Assembly: GCF_008801915.1 (NCBI RefSeq)
Contig: NZ_VZOV01000012.1
Location: forward strand, 95,507 to 159,506
DNA length: 64,000 bases
Direction of reading: 5' to 3'
Source: Cupriavidus gilardii
GTDB lineage: Bacteria > Pseudomonadota > Gammaproteobacteria > Burkholderiales > Burkholderiaceae
The position numbers were made by a program, and so were the translations under genes. A model generated the notes under the pieces. The model saw only the letters and a list, made by a program, of their open reading frames with translations. It was not told where the DNA came from and did no database searches. Numbering within the stretch: position 1 is the stretch's first letter; each line of letters begins with the position of its first letter. Shown one piece after another: positions 18,883-27,466 of this stretch.

Positions 18883-20208
18883 TCAGGGCAGCGACGCCGC
18901 GCTGTCGAGCGACCACAGCCGCTGCAGCAGCGCGCGCGTACGGGCTTGACCGAGCACCGGCGCCACCAGCTCGACGAACTTGTCGTCGAGGTCCGCATCG
19001 CTCAGCGGTTCCTCGGGGTCGCCCTTGCGGTTCGGCTGCAGATGGGTCAGCTCGCGTCCATCGCGCAGACGCACGGTGACGCGCGCCGCGCGTTGTCCGG
19101 GGAAGGCGGCATCGAGCTGGCCGTCGACCGACAGTTCGATGCGCGCCATCAATGCCCGGATAGCGGGATCGGCGAGCCGTTCGGGGGAGAAGGCGGCAAG
19201 TCGCACGCTGCCATGGATCAGCGCGCAGGCCACGGCAAACGGCACGCTGAAGCGGGCCTCTGCCGCGGTGCGCGGGTTGGGATTGCCCGCCACGTCCAGC
19301 GCCGGACGATAGGTGCCGATCCGCACGGCGGCGATATCCTCGGCCGCAAAGCCGTGCGCCCGCTGCAAGGCCTGCGCGCCGTCGATCGCGGCGAAGGTGT
19401 GGCCGCAGCAGGCGTGATTCTTGAAGGTGATCTGCGTGATATGGAAGTCGCGGCCCAGCGTTGCGGCAGCGGCCTGCCAGTCCGGGCCATCGCTCATCGC
19501 GCGTCCCAATCCCGCCTCGCCGTCAATCACGTCGAGCGAGCCGGTGACGCCGGCCTCGGCAGCCAGCGCTGACAGCAGTCCCGCCTCGGCGGCTCGGCCC
19601 GAGTGCAGCGGCTTGGACATCGAATCCATGCGGAACGCCTGCTGCAATCCCGCGGCGAAGGTGCCACTCGTGGCCAGTGCATGTGCGAAGCGCGCGGCAT
19701 CGAGTTTGAAGAGCGTAGCGGCGGCGGCCGCCGCACCGAAGGTACCGACCGTGCCCGTGTTGTGCCAGTAGCGGTAGTGCGTGCGTCCCAGCGCCGCGCC
19801 GATCCGCGTCGAGATCTCGTAGCCGATCATCACGGCGTGCAGGAATGCCGCCCCGCTTGCCTGGCGTTGCTGAGCGGCGGCAAGCGCCGCGGCAATCGTC
19901 GGCGCGCCCGGATGGTAGATCGCGTGCTTGTAGATGTCGTCGACCTCCACCGTATGCGCGGCGGTGCCGTTGATCAGCGCCGCCGTTCGCGCAGTGGCCG
20001 GGCGGCCCAGGGCCAGGCGGGCATCGCCGCGATCGAGATCGTCGGCGCAGGCGCGCTCCAGCAGCGTGCACGGCGCGACGACCGCGCCCGGCAGCAATGC
20101 CGCATACCAGTCGATCACCGCACGCTTGGCGTGGTGGATCACTTCGCTGGAGCGCGCGCCGGGGCCGGGCTGCTGGGCGAAGGCGGAAAAGGTCTCGATG
20201 ATGGTCAT
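18883..20208 (-). CDS. MmgE/PrpD-family protein
   Basis: Members dehydrate or isomerise carboxylic acids (2-methylcitrate dehydratase PrpD, cis-aconitate decarboxylase). The 441-residue protein has the family features INGTAAHTVEVDDIYKHAIYHPGAP (about 79-103), KPLHSGRAAEAGLLSALAA and the FKNHACCGHTFAAIDGA segment. The methylcitrate pathway in this window uses AcnD/PrpF instead of PrpD, and this gene sits with LysR, acyl-CoA and Bug-receptor genes, so it probably acts on another acid. Confidence 0.9.
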   Translation of the reverse strand: MTIIETFSAFAQQPGPGARSSEVIHHAKRAVIDWYAALLPGAVVAPCTLLERACADDLDRGDARLALGRPATARTAALINGTAAHTVEVDDIYKHAIYHPGAPTIAAALAAAQQRQASGAAFLHAVMIGYEISTRIGAALGRTHYRYWHNTGTVGTFGAAAAAATLFKLDAARFAHALATSGTFAAGLQQAFRMDSMSKPLHSGRAAEAGLLSALAAEAGVTGSLDVIDGEAGLGRAMSDGPDWQAAAATLGRDFHITQITFKNHACCGHTFAAIDGAQALQRAHGFAAEDIAAVRIGTYRPALDVAGNPNPRTAAEARFSVPFAVACALIHGSVRLAAFSPERLADPAIRALMARIELSVDGQLDAAFPGQRAARVTVRLRDGRELTHLQPNRKGDPEEPLSDADLDDKFVELVAPVLGQARTRALLQRLWSLDSAASLP

Positions 20209-20537
20209 GGGGTCCGTTCACGTTGGCAGGCTGGCGCCGATGCTCGCGCAGGGCGGTGCGGATGGCAACTTCCAATTGATCGTGCAGGTATGACATACAG
20301 GAATGCCAGGGCGGTGCGGGACCGGTGGCGCTGTATTGAGTTTTTCTCATGGCAGCGGGCCGAATCGGAAGTTCTCACGGGCGAGCGGTTCACCCACCAT
20401 GGCGATGGTTCGACCGGACACGTGCGGTATGTCGCGGTTGCCATGCGGAAAACGGCGGGCACCAGCCGGTCGTTGCCGACGAACAGAGCGCAGCCATGCG
20501 GCAATGCGCCATCCCAGATGCCATGACGGAGACATCC

Positions 20538-21521
20538 ATGAAGACTTTCGGTCCGGTCGCCGGCGCTCTCGCCGCCGGTGCGCTGATCCTGTCCCTTGCC
20601 AGCGCGGCCCATGCCACGCCGTCCAGCTATCCCACCAAGCCGATCCGCATCATCGTCGGCTACCAGGCCGGAGGCCCCACCGATCTGACGGCGCGGCTGT
20701 TGGCCAGCAAGCTCCAGGCTCGGCTGGGGCAGCCGGTCATCGTCGAGAACAAGGTGGGCGCGGGCTCCAACATCGCCTCCGACTATGTCGCGTCGGCGCC
20801 CCCGGATGGCTACACGCTGCTGCTGGCCGCGGCGCCGATCACGATGACCAAGTACCTTTACAAGGGTCTGAAGTTCGATGTACTCAAGAGCTTCGAGCCG
20901 ATCGCCAATGTGATGACGGCCCCGGCCGTGCTGGCGGTTTCGACCAGGCTGCCGGCTCACGACCTGCGCTCGCTGATTGCGCTGGCGAAGAAGAAGCCGG
21001 GTACCTTGACGTTCGGCTCGACCGGCGCCGGAGGGTCGCAGCACCTCGCTGGCGAACTGCTGAAGCAGCGCGCGGGCATCGACATGCTGCATGTTCCGTA
21101 CAAGGGAGCCTCGGCCGCGCTGACGGATCTGATGGCCGGCACCGTCGACATGGTCTTCATGACGTCGATGTCGGCGTTGCCCACGTTGAAGTCCGGCAAT
21201 CCGCGCGCGATCGCGGTGGCATCGAAGAAGCGCATGCCACAGATGCCGCAGCTGCCGACGATGGAGGAGGCGGGGCTGCCCGGATTCGAGGCCGATTCGT
21301 GGAACGGCCTGCTGGCCCCGGCGGGAACGCCCAAGGAAGTGCTCGACCGCCTGAACGCCGAAGTCAACAAGGCGCTGGCCTCGCCCGACGTGCGCGACAC
21401 GCTGGTATCGCAGGGGGCCATTGTGGTCGGTGGCTCGCGCGAGCAGTTCAGGCAATACCTGGTCGAAGAGGTGGATCGATGGGGCAAGGTATTCCAGACG
21501 GTGCAGATTTCTGTGCAGTGA
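20538..21521 (+). CDS. Bug-family periplasmic solute-binding protein (TctC-like)
   Basis: The signal peptide MKTFGPVAGALAAGALILSL ends at an AHA/TPSS cleavage site. Bug hallmarks follow: YPTKPIRIIVGYQAGGPTDL, GQPVIVENKVGAGSNIASDY, PPDGYTLL and HVPYKGASAALTDLMAG. The 327-residue protein is exported and usually captures a carboxylate. ATG 20538 is chosen over 20523 because GGAG is 6 bases upstream and the signal peptide begins there. No TctA/TctB membrane genes are nearby. Its last 74 bases overlap the convergent azoreductase gene. Confidence 0.92.
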   Translation: MKTFGPVAGALAAGALILSLASAAHATPSSYPTKPIRIIVGYQAGGPTDLTARLLASKLQARLGQPVIVENKVGAGSNIASDYVASAPPDGYTLLLAAAPITMTKYLYKGLKFDVLKSFEPIANVMTAPAVLAVSTRLPAHDLRSLIALAKKKPGTLTFGSTGAGGSQHLAGELLKQRAGIDMLHVPYKGASAALTDLMAGTVDMVFMTSMSALPTLKSGNPRAIAVASKKRMPQMPQLPTMEEAGLPGFEADSWNGLLAPAGTPKEVLDRLNAEVNKALASPDVRDTLVSQGAIVVGGSREQFRQYLVEEVDRWGKVFQTVQISVQ

Positions 21522-22152
21522 GCGCCGGCGGGTTCAGCGACAGGGCGGCGATCTGCTGCGCGATCCACGCATCGGCGAGAGCCTGCGCCCGCTCGAGATA
21601 GGCCGGTCCGCGCCGCAGATTGTCGAGCCGCAACACCGACAGGTCGTGAAGACCCGCGGTCGCCAGCGCGTGACGCAGATAGGGCGTCAGAAAGTCCGGC
21701 TGCCCCTTGCCGTCATCGCCAAGCGGCCCGCCGCTGCCGACGATCAGGTAGACGGGGCGGTTGGCCAGCAGCCCCTTCTTGCCTTCCGGCGTCCGCGCGA
21801 ACGTGCGGCCGGGGCGCAGGATCTGGTCGATCCAGGCCTTCAGCGTGGCGGGTACCGTGAAGTTGTGCATCGGCGTGGAGATCACGATGCGATCCGCGGC
21901 CTGCATTTCGGCAATCAGCGATGCCGAGAAGGCAAGCACGCCCGTATCGCTGGCCGCATCGGTAGACTCCGCCGCGAGGCTGGCATGCGCGAATGCGCCA
22001 TCGACCAGGGGCGGCGGACGACGCGCCAGGTCACGCTCGACCACGCGCAGCGTTTCCCGCTGCCGCATCCGCTCGATCAACGCGGCGCCCGTGGCGCGGC
22101 TGGTCGACGCCTCTCCATTGGGGCTGGCGCTGACATGAAGCACGGTTCTCAT
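21448..22152 (-). CDS. azoR: FMN-dependent NADH-azoreductase
   Basis: The flavodoxin-like fold of AzoR is seen in VLHVSASPNGEASTSRATGA (about 4-23), ADRIVISTPMHNFTVPATLKAWIDQI and the FMN loop LIVGSGGPLGDD. The 234-residue protein is about 30 longer than E. coli AzoR at its proline-rich C-terminus, and this extension is the part that overlaps the convergent Bug gene. It reduces azo and quinone compounds with NADH. It is the last gene of a GST-SMR-azoR operon for detoxification. Confidence 0.9.
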   Translation of the reverse strand: MRTVLHVSASPNGEASTSRATGAALIERMRQRETLRVVERDLARRPPPLVDGAFAHASLAAESTDAASDTGVLAFSASLIAEMQAADRIVISTPMHNFTVPATLKAWIDQILRPGRTFARTPEGKKGLLANRPVYLIVGSGGPLGDDGKGQPDFLTPYLRHALATAGLHDLSVLRLDNLRRGPAYLERAQALADAWIAQQIAALSLNPPALTAQKSAPSGIPCPIDPPLRPGIA

Positions 22153-22180
22153 CGTATTTCCCGATGGTTTATTCCGCAGG

Positions 22181-22504
22181 TCAGCTCACCGCCTCGGAGA
22201 ACCGCAGCCCGATGATCCCCACCACCGTCAACGTCAGGAACAGCAGCCGCTGCCATTGCATGCCCTCGCCGAAGCTGACGATGCCGATCGCGACCAGCCC
22301 CAGCGTGCCGATGCCGGTCCAGATCGCATAGGCGGTGCCCACAGGCAGATTGCGCAGCGCCTTGGCCAGCAGGTAGATGCTGGCCAGTCCAGCGGCAACG
22401 GCCACCACGCTCGGCAGCAGCCGTGTCCAGCCCTGGTTCAACTTCAGCGCGACGCCCATCACAATCTCCAGCGCGGCGGCGGCAAACAGAAAGGTCCACG
22501 CCAT
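22181..22504 (-). CDS. Small multidrug resistance (SMR) transporter, Gdx/SugE-like
   Basis: The 107-residue protein has four transmembrane helices with the essential helix-1 glutamate (E13 in AAALEIVMG) and the SMR motif LPVGTAYAIWTGIGTLG. That motif is closer to Gdx/SugE guanidinium exporters than to EmrE. It begins 3 bases after the GST stop and is followed by azoR, so it is in a detoxification operon. Direct guanidinium specificity is an inference. Confidence 0.9.
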   Translation of the reverse strand: MAWTFLFAAAALEIVMGVALKLNQGWTRLLPSVVAVAAGLASIYLLAKALRNLPVGTAYAIWTGIGTLGLVAIGIVSFGEGMQWQRLLFLTLTVVGIIGLRFSEAVS

Positions 22505-22507
22505 CGC

Positions 22508-23188
22508 TCACGCCTCCGCCCGATCCTGCGTTGCCGCCGCGGGCCGGCGCAACGCCGCGAGACCGCGTTGTACTGCCGGCCGCTCGGCGATGCGCTCGAG
22601 CCAGCGGGCCACATGCCGGTATTGCCCGATGTCGAGCCGCAGTTCGTCATGGCTACGCAACCACGGAAACGCGGCGATGTCGGCAATGGTGTAACGGTCC
22701 AGCGCCAGATAGTTCGATTCCGCCAGCCGTCGGTCCACCACCCCGTAGAGCCGATGCGCTTCCTTCGTGTAGCGCTCGATCGCTTCGCGATTTCCGCTCT
22801 GCGAGCCATGCAGGAACCACCACAGCTGTCCAAGCATCGGCCCGATGCCGCCGACCTGGAAATGCAGCCATTGCTGGACCTGCCACTGCTCGTGGCGCTG
22901 CGTCGGATGCAGCGGGCCGTACTGGCTCGACAGATAGCCGAGGATCGCCCCGGACTCGAACACGGTGATGCCTTCGCCGTGATCGACCAGCGCCGGGATC
23001 TTGCCGTTGGGGTTGATCGCGAGATAGTCGGGGTGGCGCTGTTCGCCCTTGTCCAGGGCGACATCCACCTGCCGGTAGGGCAATCCGGCTTCCTGCAGAT
23101 AGATGCTGACCTTCTGGCCATTGGGGGTGTTGGCGGTGTAGAAGGTCAGGTCTGGCGTGGTCAGCCTTGACGGGATGACGGATGACAT
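22508..23188 (-). CDS. Glutathione S-transferase family protein
   Basis: GGAGGAA lies before ATG 23188, which therefore beats upstream starts (frame open to 23398). The 226-residue protein has the thioredoxin-like N-domain (LTFYTANTPNGQKVSIYLQE, YLAINPNGKIPALVD, FESGAILGYLS) and the helical C-domain with YTIADIAAFPWL. It resembles the Nu-class/YfcG group (TxNGxK motif), which often have disulfide-reductase activity. It is the first gene of the operon with the SMR and azoR genes, controlled through the palindrome at 23226. Confidence 0.92.
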   Translation of the reverse strand: MSSVIPSRLTTPDLTFYTANTPNGQKVSIYLQEAGLPYRQVDVALDKGEQRHPDYLAINPNGKIPALVDHGEGITVFESGAILGYLSSQYGPLHPTQRHEQWQVQQWLHFQVGGIGPMLGQLWWFLHGSQSGNREAIERYTKEAHRLYGVVDRRLAESNYLALDRYTIADIAAFPWLRSHDELRLDIGQYRHVARWLERIAERPAVQRGLAALRRPAAATQDRAEA

Positions 23189-23494
23189 GGTGGTTCCTCC
23201 GATGATGTCCTGCGATATGGCTATGAGTTGCATCTGCAATCGTTGCAGATGCAACTGTAGTCGATGGAGGCGGCTTCGGCAAGCACGGCCATCGGTGGAG
23301 CGATCGAAGAGGGCGGTCGGCCGATTGCCGGCGGCACCGGCGTGCTGGCACGGCAGCGGTCGACGCGCGCATGCCGTCGCCGGGCCGGCGACAGTCACGG
23401 CGTGGTGTGCGCGTGTGATGGTGGGAGGACGGGTTGGTCCCGGTGGTGGGTCGTCAGCCGGTTCCCACCTGGGACAGGGACCGGCGCAGCGGCG
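23189..23494. other. Intergenic region between MarR gene and GST operon
   Basis: About 306 bases without a supported gene. It contains the 14-bp-arm palindrome at 23226-23256 and presumably the GST operon promoter. No other element was recognised. Confidence 0.6.
23226..23256. promoter_or_regulatory. Palindrome, probable MarR operator for GST-SMR-azoR operon
   Basis: AGTTGCATCTGCAA (23226-23239) is perfectly mirrored by TTGCAGATGCAACT (23243-23256) across a 3-base spacer, 38 bases upstream of the GST start. A MarR-family gene lies next door and its own promoter carries related ATCGTTGC elements, which makes it the probable binding protein. Confidence 0.75.
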
Positions 23495-23956
23495 TCAGGA
23501 AGGGCGCGATGCGGCCGCGGCAGCGCGCACGGCCTGGGCGGCACGCTCCAGCGCGTCGGCGAAGCGTTGTTCGTCGTCGGGATCGAACTGAGACAGGAAC
23601 AGGTCGGCGATCGTGGCCTGATAGACCTTCCACATCTTCTTGCGCAGCGCGCGGCCTTCGCGCGTGATCGTGAGGAAGGCGGCGCGGCCGTCGTCGGCCG
23701 AGCGAGTGCGCGTGACCAGGCCCTCGCTCTCCAGCCGGTCGACCAGGCGGGTCAGGTTGTAGCGCTCGATGACAAGCGCGTCGGCCAGTTCATGCATGCG
23801 TCGCGCGCCGCCCGGGCCGCTCTCGAGTCCCCACAGTACGTCGTACCAGGCATAGGTGGGCAGCCCGGCGTCGGCAAGGCGCCGTTCCACCTCGCGGATG
23901 ATCAGCCGGTGCGCGCGTACGAAGGAGAACCACAGGTCGGGCCCGTTTGTCGTCAT
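23495..23956 (-). CDS. MarR-family transcriptional regulator
   Basis: The frame opens at 24001; ATG 23956 (MTTNGPDLWFSFVRAHRLII) is preferred for the family length, 153 residues. The winged helix is at about 50-110 with MHELADALVIERYNLTRLVDRLESEGLVTR and ADDGRAAFLTITREGRAL. MarR proteins repress detoxification genes until bound by phenolic or electrophilic ligands. It lies upstream of the GST-SMR-azoR operon on the same strand and likely controls it and itself. Confidence 0.9.
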   Translation of the reverse strand: MTTNGPDLWFSFVRAHRLIIREVERRLADAGLPTYAWYDVLWGLESGPGGARRMHELADALVIERYNLTRLVDRLESEGLVTRTRSADDGRAAFLTITREGRALRKKMWKVYQATIADLFLSQFDPDDEQRFADALERAAQAVRAAAAASRPS

Positions 23957-23967
23957 GATGCTGTCCG

Positions 23968-23999
23968 GTATCGTTGCCGTTGCGTATCGTTGCGGTTGC
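23968..23999. repeat. Two tandem 16-bp repeats in the MarR promoter
   Basis: GTATCGTTGCCGTTGC (23968-23983) is followed directly by GTATCGTTGCGGTTGC (23984-23999), differing at one base. They begin 11 bases upstream of the marR start. The ATCGTTGC core also occurs at the centre of the GST palindrome, so they may be an autoregulatory site. Confidence 0.6.
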
Positions 24000-24072
24000 A
24001 ATTATGCGCGCGAGCGATGCGGTCGAACAGAGCCGGGGCAGGCGATGCGCTCCCGTCCCGGCTCGCCGTCGC

Positions 24073-26301
24073 TTACCAGCGGTGCTGATACATCGCCGTC
24101 AGCGTGATGCCCGCCGCCGGCAGCCGGCTGGTATTGCTGCTGTTGCGCAGCAGCTGGCTGTACAGCGGGTAGTAGTCGCGATTGAGCAGGTTCTCGATGC
24201 CGATCGTGATGGTGTCCTTGCGCGTCAGCTGGTAGCGGCTGATCAGATCGAGCGTGGTATAGCTGCCGGTATCGCGCCGCCCGAAGCTGTTCTGGCCGTT
24301 CAGACGATAGTCGCGCCCGGCGTAATAGCTGACCTGCAGGCGGTTGGTCCATTGGCTGATCGGCCGGTATTGCAGGTAGCCGGTCAGCTTCAGCGGCGGA
24401 ATGCGGTAGCCCGTCATGTTCTGGAAGCTGCTGCTGCCTTGCGGCTGCTCGCGCCCGCGCAGCCAGGTGAAGGTCCCGCCGACGCCCCATTTCTCGTCGT
24501 CGGTCAGATAGTCGGCCGCCGCCTCGACGCCGAAGATCCGTTCCTTGGTGCGGGTCAGGATCAGCCCGTTGTTGAAGCTCTGCACGTCGCCGAGCTTCGA
24601 GGTGGTGTAGAACACCGCCACGTTGGCCAGCGTGTTGCTGCCCAGCGCACCGCGCCAGCCCAGCTCGTAGTTGTTGGTCTTGACCGGCTCCAGGCTCGAC
24701 GAGTTGATGTCGAAGCCCGGGCGTGCATTGCGGATCTGCAGGCCGATGTCCGGCAGCTGGAAGCCTTGGCTGAAGGCGCCATAGAACTCCTGGCCCTTGA
24801 CTGGCGCAAAGGCCGCGCCGATGTTGAACAGCCAGGCGCCGTAGTCGACGGTGCCGCCTTTGACGCCGGCCGGGTTGGCGACCTTCGACTGCGACAGCGG
24901 CACGAAGTCGTCGAAGCTGGCGCTGGCGCGCTCGTAGCGCGCGCCGCCTTCCATCGACCAGCGCTCGTCGAACTTGTGCTGCAGCTGTCCGAACACGCCG
25001 CCGCTGCGCGTGGTCAGCGGCGGCATATAGGTCAGCCCGCCGGTGCGCTGGAACACCAGGCCGCCGCTGGCGTCGTAGCGCGCGGCGTCGAACACGTCGA
25101 GCGGCATGTCGCTGCGTTCCTGGTTGTAGTCGGCGCCCCACAGCAGCTTGGTCTGCTTGCTGGCGCCCAGCGGCGTCCCGACTGTCAGCCGGCCGCCGAA
25201 GACGCTGCTGTTCTGGCTGATCTGGTCGACGTTGCCGCCGCGCGTGGCGACCGCGCGCGCGTCGAACGGAGGAAAGCGCGTGAAGTAGTCGCGATAGTAG
25301 AACTGCGTCGATACCGTGCTGCCGTATAAGTCCTGGTGCTGGTAATCCAGGTTCAGCACCGTGTTGCGCAGCTCGTTCTGGTTTTCCAGCTGCAGGCCGC
25401 GGATCGCGCGCGCCGTGGCCGAGCCCGGCGGCAGGCGTCCGACCGACGGGTCGGAGGCGTAGTCGGTGTTCTGCCTGGCGTGATAGCGGCTCAGGCTCAG
25501 CTGGACGCGCTGCTGGCCGTCGATGCGCCAGCCCAGCTTGCCGCTGATGTTGTAGACGTTGGAATCGAACAGATCGCCCTGGCTCGGCTCGGGCGCGATC
25601 CGATGGCCGTGCGCGTCGTAGGGGCTGCCGATGCGCTGCGCGCCGACGTGGAAGGCGTAGTCGATCGGTCCCTGGCTGCCGGAGAAGTGCTGCTGCACGT
25701 TGGCGCTGAGCCCCTCCTTGCTGAGCCGCGTCAGCGGCGTGCCCAGCGTTACCGTGGTGTCGGCGGTGGGCGCGCCGCCCGCGCTGCGGGTCGTGATCGA
25801 GATGATGCCGCCGCTCGCGCCGGCGCCGTAGAGCGCGCTGCTGCCGCGCAGCACTTCGATCCGCTCGATATTGGTCGGATCGATCGTTGCCAGATTGCGA
25901 GCCGAATCGCGGTTGGTATTGAGCGGAATGCCGTCGACCAGCACCAGCGCGCTGCGTCCGCGCAGCGTCTGGCCGAAGTCGGTCACGGTGCGGCTCGAAT
26001 CGGCCATGCCCGGAATCAGCTTGCTCAACATCGTCGCCAGATTGGTCGAGCCGGTCTTCAGCTCCTCGATCTGCTCGCGCTCGATCACGGTGACCTGCCG
26101 CGTCGGATTGACCAGATCGCTCTTGATCCGGTCGACCCGCACCTCGACGGTGCTCAGCTCATGCGCGGGCGCCGTGCCCGGGGTGGCGGACGGCGCCTGC
26201 TGCGCCAGCGTGGAAAGCGGGACGCCGCCGGCGATGGCCGCGGCGATCAGGGCCGACGGCGTCAGCCGCGACGGTTGCAAACAGGCTCGTTCTTGTCTCA
26301 T
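24073..26301 (-). CDS. TonB-dependent outer-membrane receptor (siderophore type)
   Basis: The 742-residue protein has a signal peptide ending near LAQQA, a plug domain (about 48-165: STVEVRVDRIKSDLVNPTRQ, LRGRSALVLVDGIPLNT, IERIEVLRGSSALYGAGASGG) and a 22-strand barrel ending in the classical aromatic C-terminus (YQHRW). It imports a ferric siderophore or other large ligand using TonB energy. A Fur-box-like sequence lies upstream, supporting iron control. No siderophore transport or biosynthesis genes are adjacent, so the ligand is unknown. Confidence 0.92.
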   Translation of the reverse strand: MRQERACLQPSRLTPSALIAAAIAGGVPLSTLAQQAPSATPGTAPAHELSTVEVRVDRIKSDLVNPTRQVTVIEREQIEELKTGSTNLATMLSKLIPGMADSSRTVTDFGQTLRGRSALVLVDGIPLNTNRDSARNLATIDPTNIERIEVLRGSSALYGAGASGGIISITTRSAGGAPTADTTVTLGTPLTRLSKEGLSANVQQHFSGSQGPIDYAFHVGAQRIGSPYDAHGHRIAPEPSQGDLFDSNVYNISGKLGWRIDGQQRVQLSLSRYHARQNTDYASDPSVGRLPPGSATARAIRGLQLENQNELRNTVLNLDYQHQDLYGSTVSTQFYYRDYFTRFPPFDARAVATRGGNVDQISQNSSVFGGRLTVGTPLGASKQTKLLWGADYNQERSDMPLDVFDAARYDASGGLVFQRTGGLTYMPPLTTRSGGVFGQLQHKFDERWSMEGGARYERASASFDDFVPLSQSKVANPAGVKGGTVDYGAWLFNIGAAFAPVKGQEFYGAFSQGFQLPDIGLQIRNARPGFDINSSSLEPVKTNNYELGWRGALGSNTLANVAVFYTTSKLGDVQSFNNGLILTRTKERIFGVEAAADYLTDDEKWGVGGTFTWLRGREQPQGSSSFQNMTGYRIPPLKLTGYLQYRPISQWTNRLQVSYYAGRDYRLNGQNSFGRRDTGSYTTLDLISRYQLTRKDTITIGIENLLNRDYYPLYSQLLRNSSNTSRLPAAGITLTAMYQHRW

Positions 26302-26351
26302 GGCGCGCGGTCCGGGCTCTCTCGTAATCTTCGGTTACAAAAAGCCGTCAA

Positions 26352-26366
26352 TCTTATTGATAACCA
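26352..26366 (-). promoter_or_regulatory. Fur-box-like sequence upstream of the TonB receptor
   Basis: Read on the minus strand, TGGTTATCAATAAGA matches the 7-1-7 Fur consensus TGATAATNATTATCA at about 10 of 14 positions. It lies about 50 bases upstream of the receptor start, a normal place for iron repression. Confidence 0.55.
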
Positions 26367-26375
26367 TTCCTGTTT

Positions 26376-26422
26376 GCAACATAAGTCGTCGGCCATTGGC
26401 GCTTCGCAACATAAGGAGTCGG
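26376..26422. repeat. Pair of 17-bp direct repeats, spaced 30 bp
   Basis: GCAACATAAGTCGTCGG (26376-26392) and GCAACATAAGGAGTCGG (26406-26422) differ at two positions and start exactly 30 bases apart, close to three helical turns. They lie between the LysR gene end and the receptor promoter and could be an activator site. Confidence 0.5.
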
Positions 26423-26445
26423 TCAACCTTGCGCGGCGATGCGGG

Positions 26446-27333
26446 TCAGGGCTTCGCGGAAAGCCTGCGCGGCCGGTCCAAGCGGCTGGTCGACGCGATG
26501 GGCGAGATAGGCCTCGTAGAGGACGCGCGCATCGCGGCCCAGCGACGTGGTGGCCACGCGAACAGCCGGCCCTCGCGCAGGTCGCGTTCGACCAGCCAGC
26601 GCGGCAGCCGCCCCCAGCCGAGGCCGGACAGGATCAGCGCGTACTTGGTGTCCTGCGTGTTGACGCGGCAGGTCTGCGGCGACAGCACGCCGAAGTCGCG
26701 GCCGGCGGACAGCGGCGTCGGGTCGGACTGCACGATCTGCAGGTGATCGGCCAGATCGGCAATGCCAAGCGGCGGGCCGCGCCGCCGCGATGCCAGCGGA
26801 TGGCGAGCGGACACGACCGCCACCACCTCGGTCGACGACAGCGCCTGCAGCGCGACGCGCGGATCGCGAAAGCCCTCGCCGACCATCACCGCCAGCGTGG
26901 CGCGCTGCTCGAGCAGGGCGGCCAGCGGTCCGCCCAGCGGTTCGACCGCGAGCCGGATCGCCACCGACGGATAGCGGTCGCGCATCGCTTCCAGCGCGGC
27001 GCTGATCTGCCCCAGCGGAAACAGCGTATCGACGACTACCGACAGTTCGAGCTCCAGTTGCTGACCGAGGCCCCGGGCCCGTGCCCGCATCGCGTCGACG
27101 CGCAGCAGGATGTCGCGCGCGTTGACCAGCAGGGCCTGGCCCTCGGCGGTCAATACCGGACGCCGCGCGCTACGGTCGAACAGCGCGACGCCGAGCTGCG
27201 CCTCCAGATTGGCGATCGCATGGCTGACTGCCGATTGCACGCGGCCGAGCTTGGCCGCTGCCGCGCGGAAACTGCCGGCGTCCGCGACGGTGGCGAAGGT
27301 GCGCAGCTGGTCGAGGGTCAGGGCGTCGAGCAT
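26446..27333 (-). CDS. LysR-family regulator with probable 3' frameshift
   Basis: Starting at ATG 27333 the frame gives helix-turn-helix (LDALTLDQLRTFATVADAGS, SAVSHAIANLEAQLG) and a LysR effector domain. After GRLF near 26565 it turns into an Arg/Ser-rich tail unlike LysR proteins. Inserting one base there (restoring CTGGTT in the coding strand) switches to a frame reading VRVATTSLGRDARVLYEAYL and ending at 26423, the expected LysR C-terminus. So about the last 45 residues are probably altered by a 1-base deletion or a sequence error. It is divergent from an MFS gene and upstream of the TonB receptor. Confidence 0.8.
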   Translation of the reverse strand: MLDALTLDQLRTFATVADAGSFRAAAAKLGRVQSAVSHAIANLEAQLGVALFDRSARRPVLTAEGQALLVNARDILLRVDAMRARARGLGQQLELELSVVVDTLFPLGQISAALEAMRDRYPSVAIRLAVEPLGGPLAALLEQRATLAVMVGEGFRDPRVALQALSSTEVVAVVSARHPLASRRRGPPLGIADLADHLQIVQSDPTPLSAGRDFGVLSPQTCRVNTQDTKYALILSGLGWGRLPRWLVERDLREGRLFAWPPRRWAAMRASSTRPISPIASTSRLDRPRRLSAKP

Positions 27334-27466
27334 GAGTTGGGTAGCCGGAAGCCGTCGCTCCAATGATCTATTGGATCGATCGATTGGATCGAACTTATAT
27401 CACTTCCGTCGATGTAAAGACGGTGCGATGCTGTTCGCCATCGCGAGTTCCGGCAGGGAGACCGAG

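Noticed and set aside
18883..20208. Calling the MmgE/PrpD protein the methylcitrate dehydratase PrpD of the propionate pathway
   Set aside because: The pathway in this window has AcnD plus PrpF, and this gene lies 35 kb away with Bug-receptor and acyl-CoA genes.
24002..25141. Long open frame inside the TonB receptor on the same strand
   Set aside because: It is a GC-rich shadow with Arg/Ala/Gln-rich low-complexity content; the 742-residue receptor frame has clear plug and barrel motifs.
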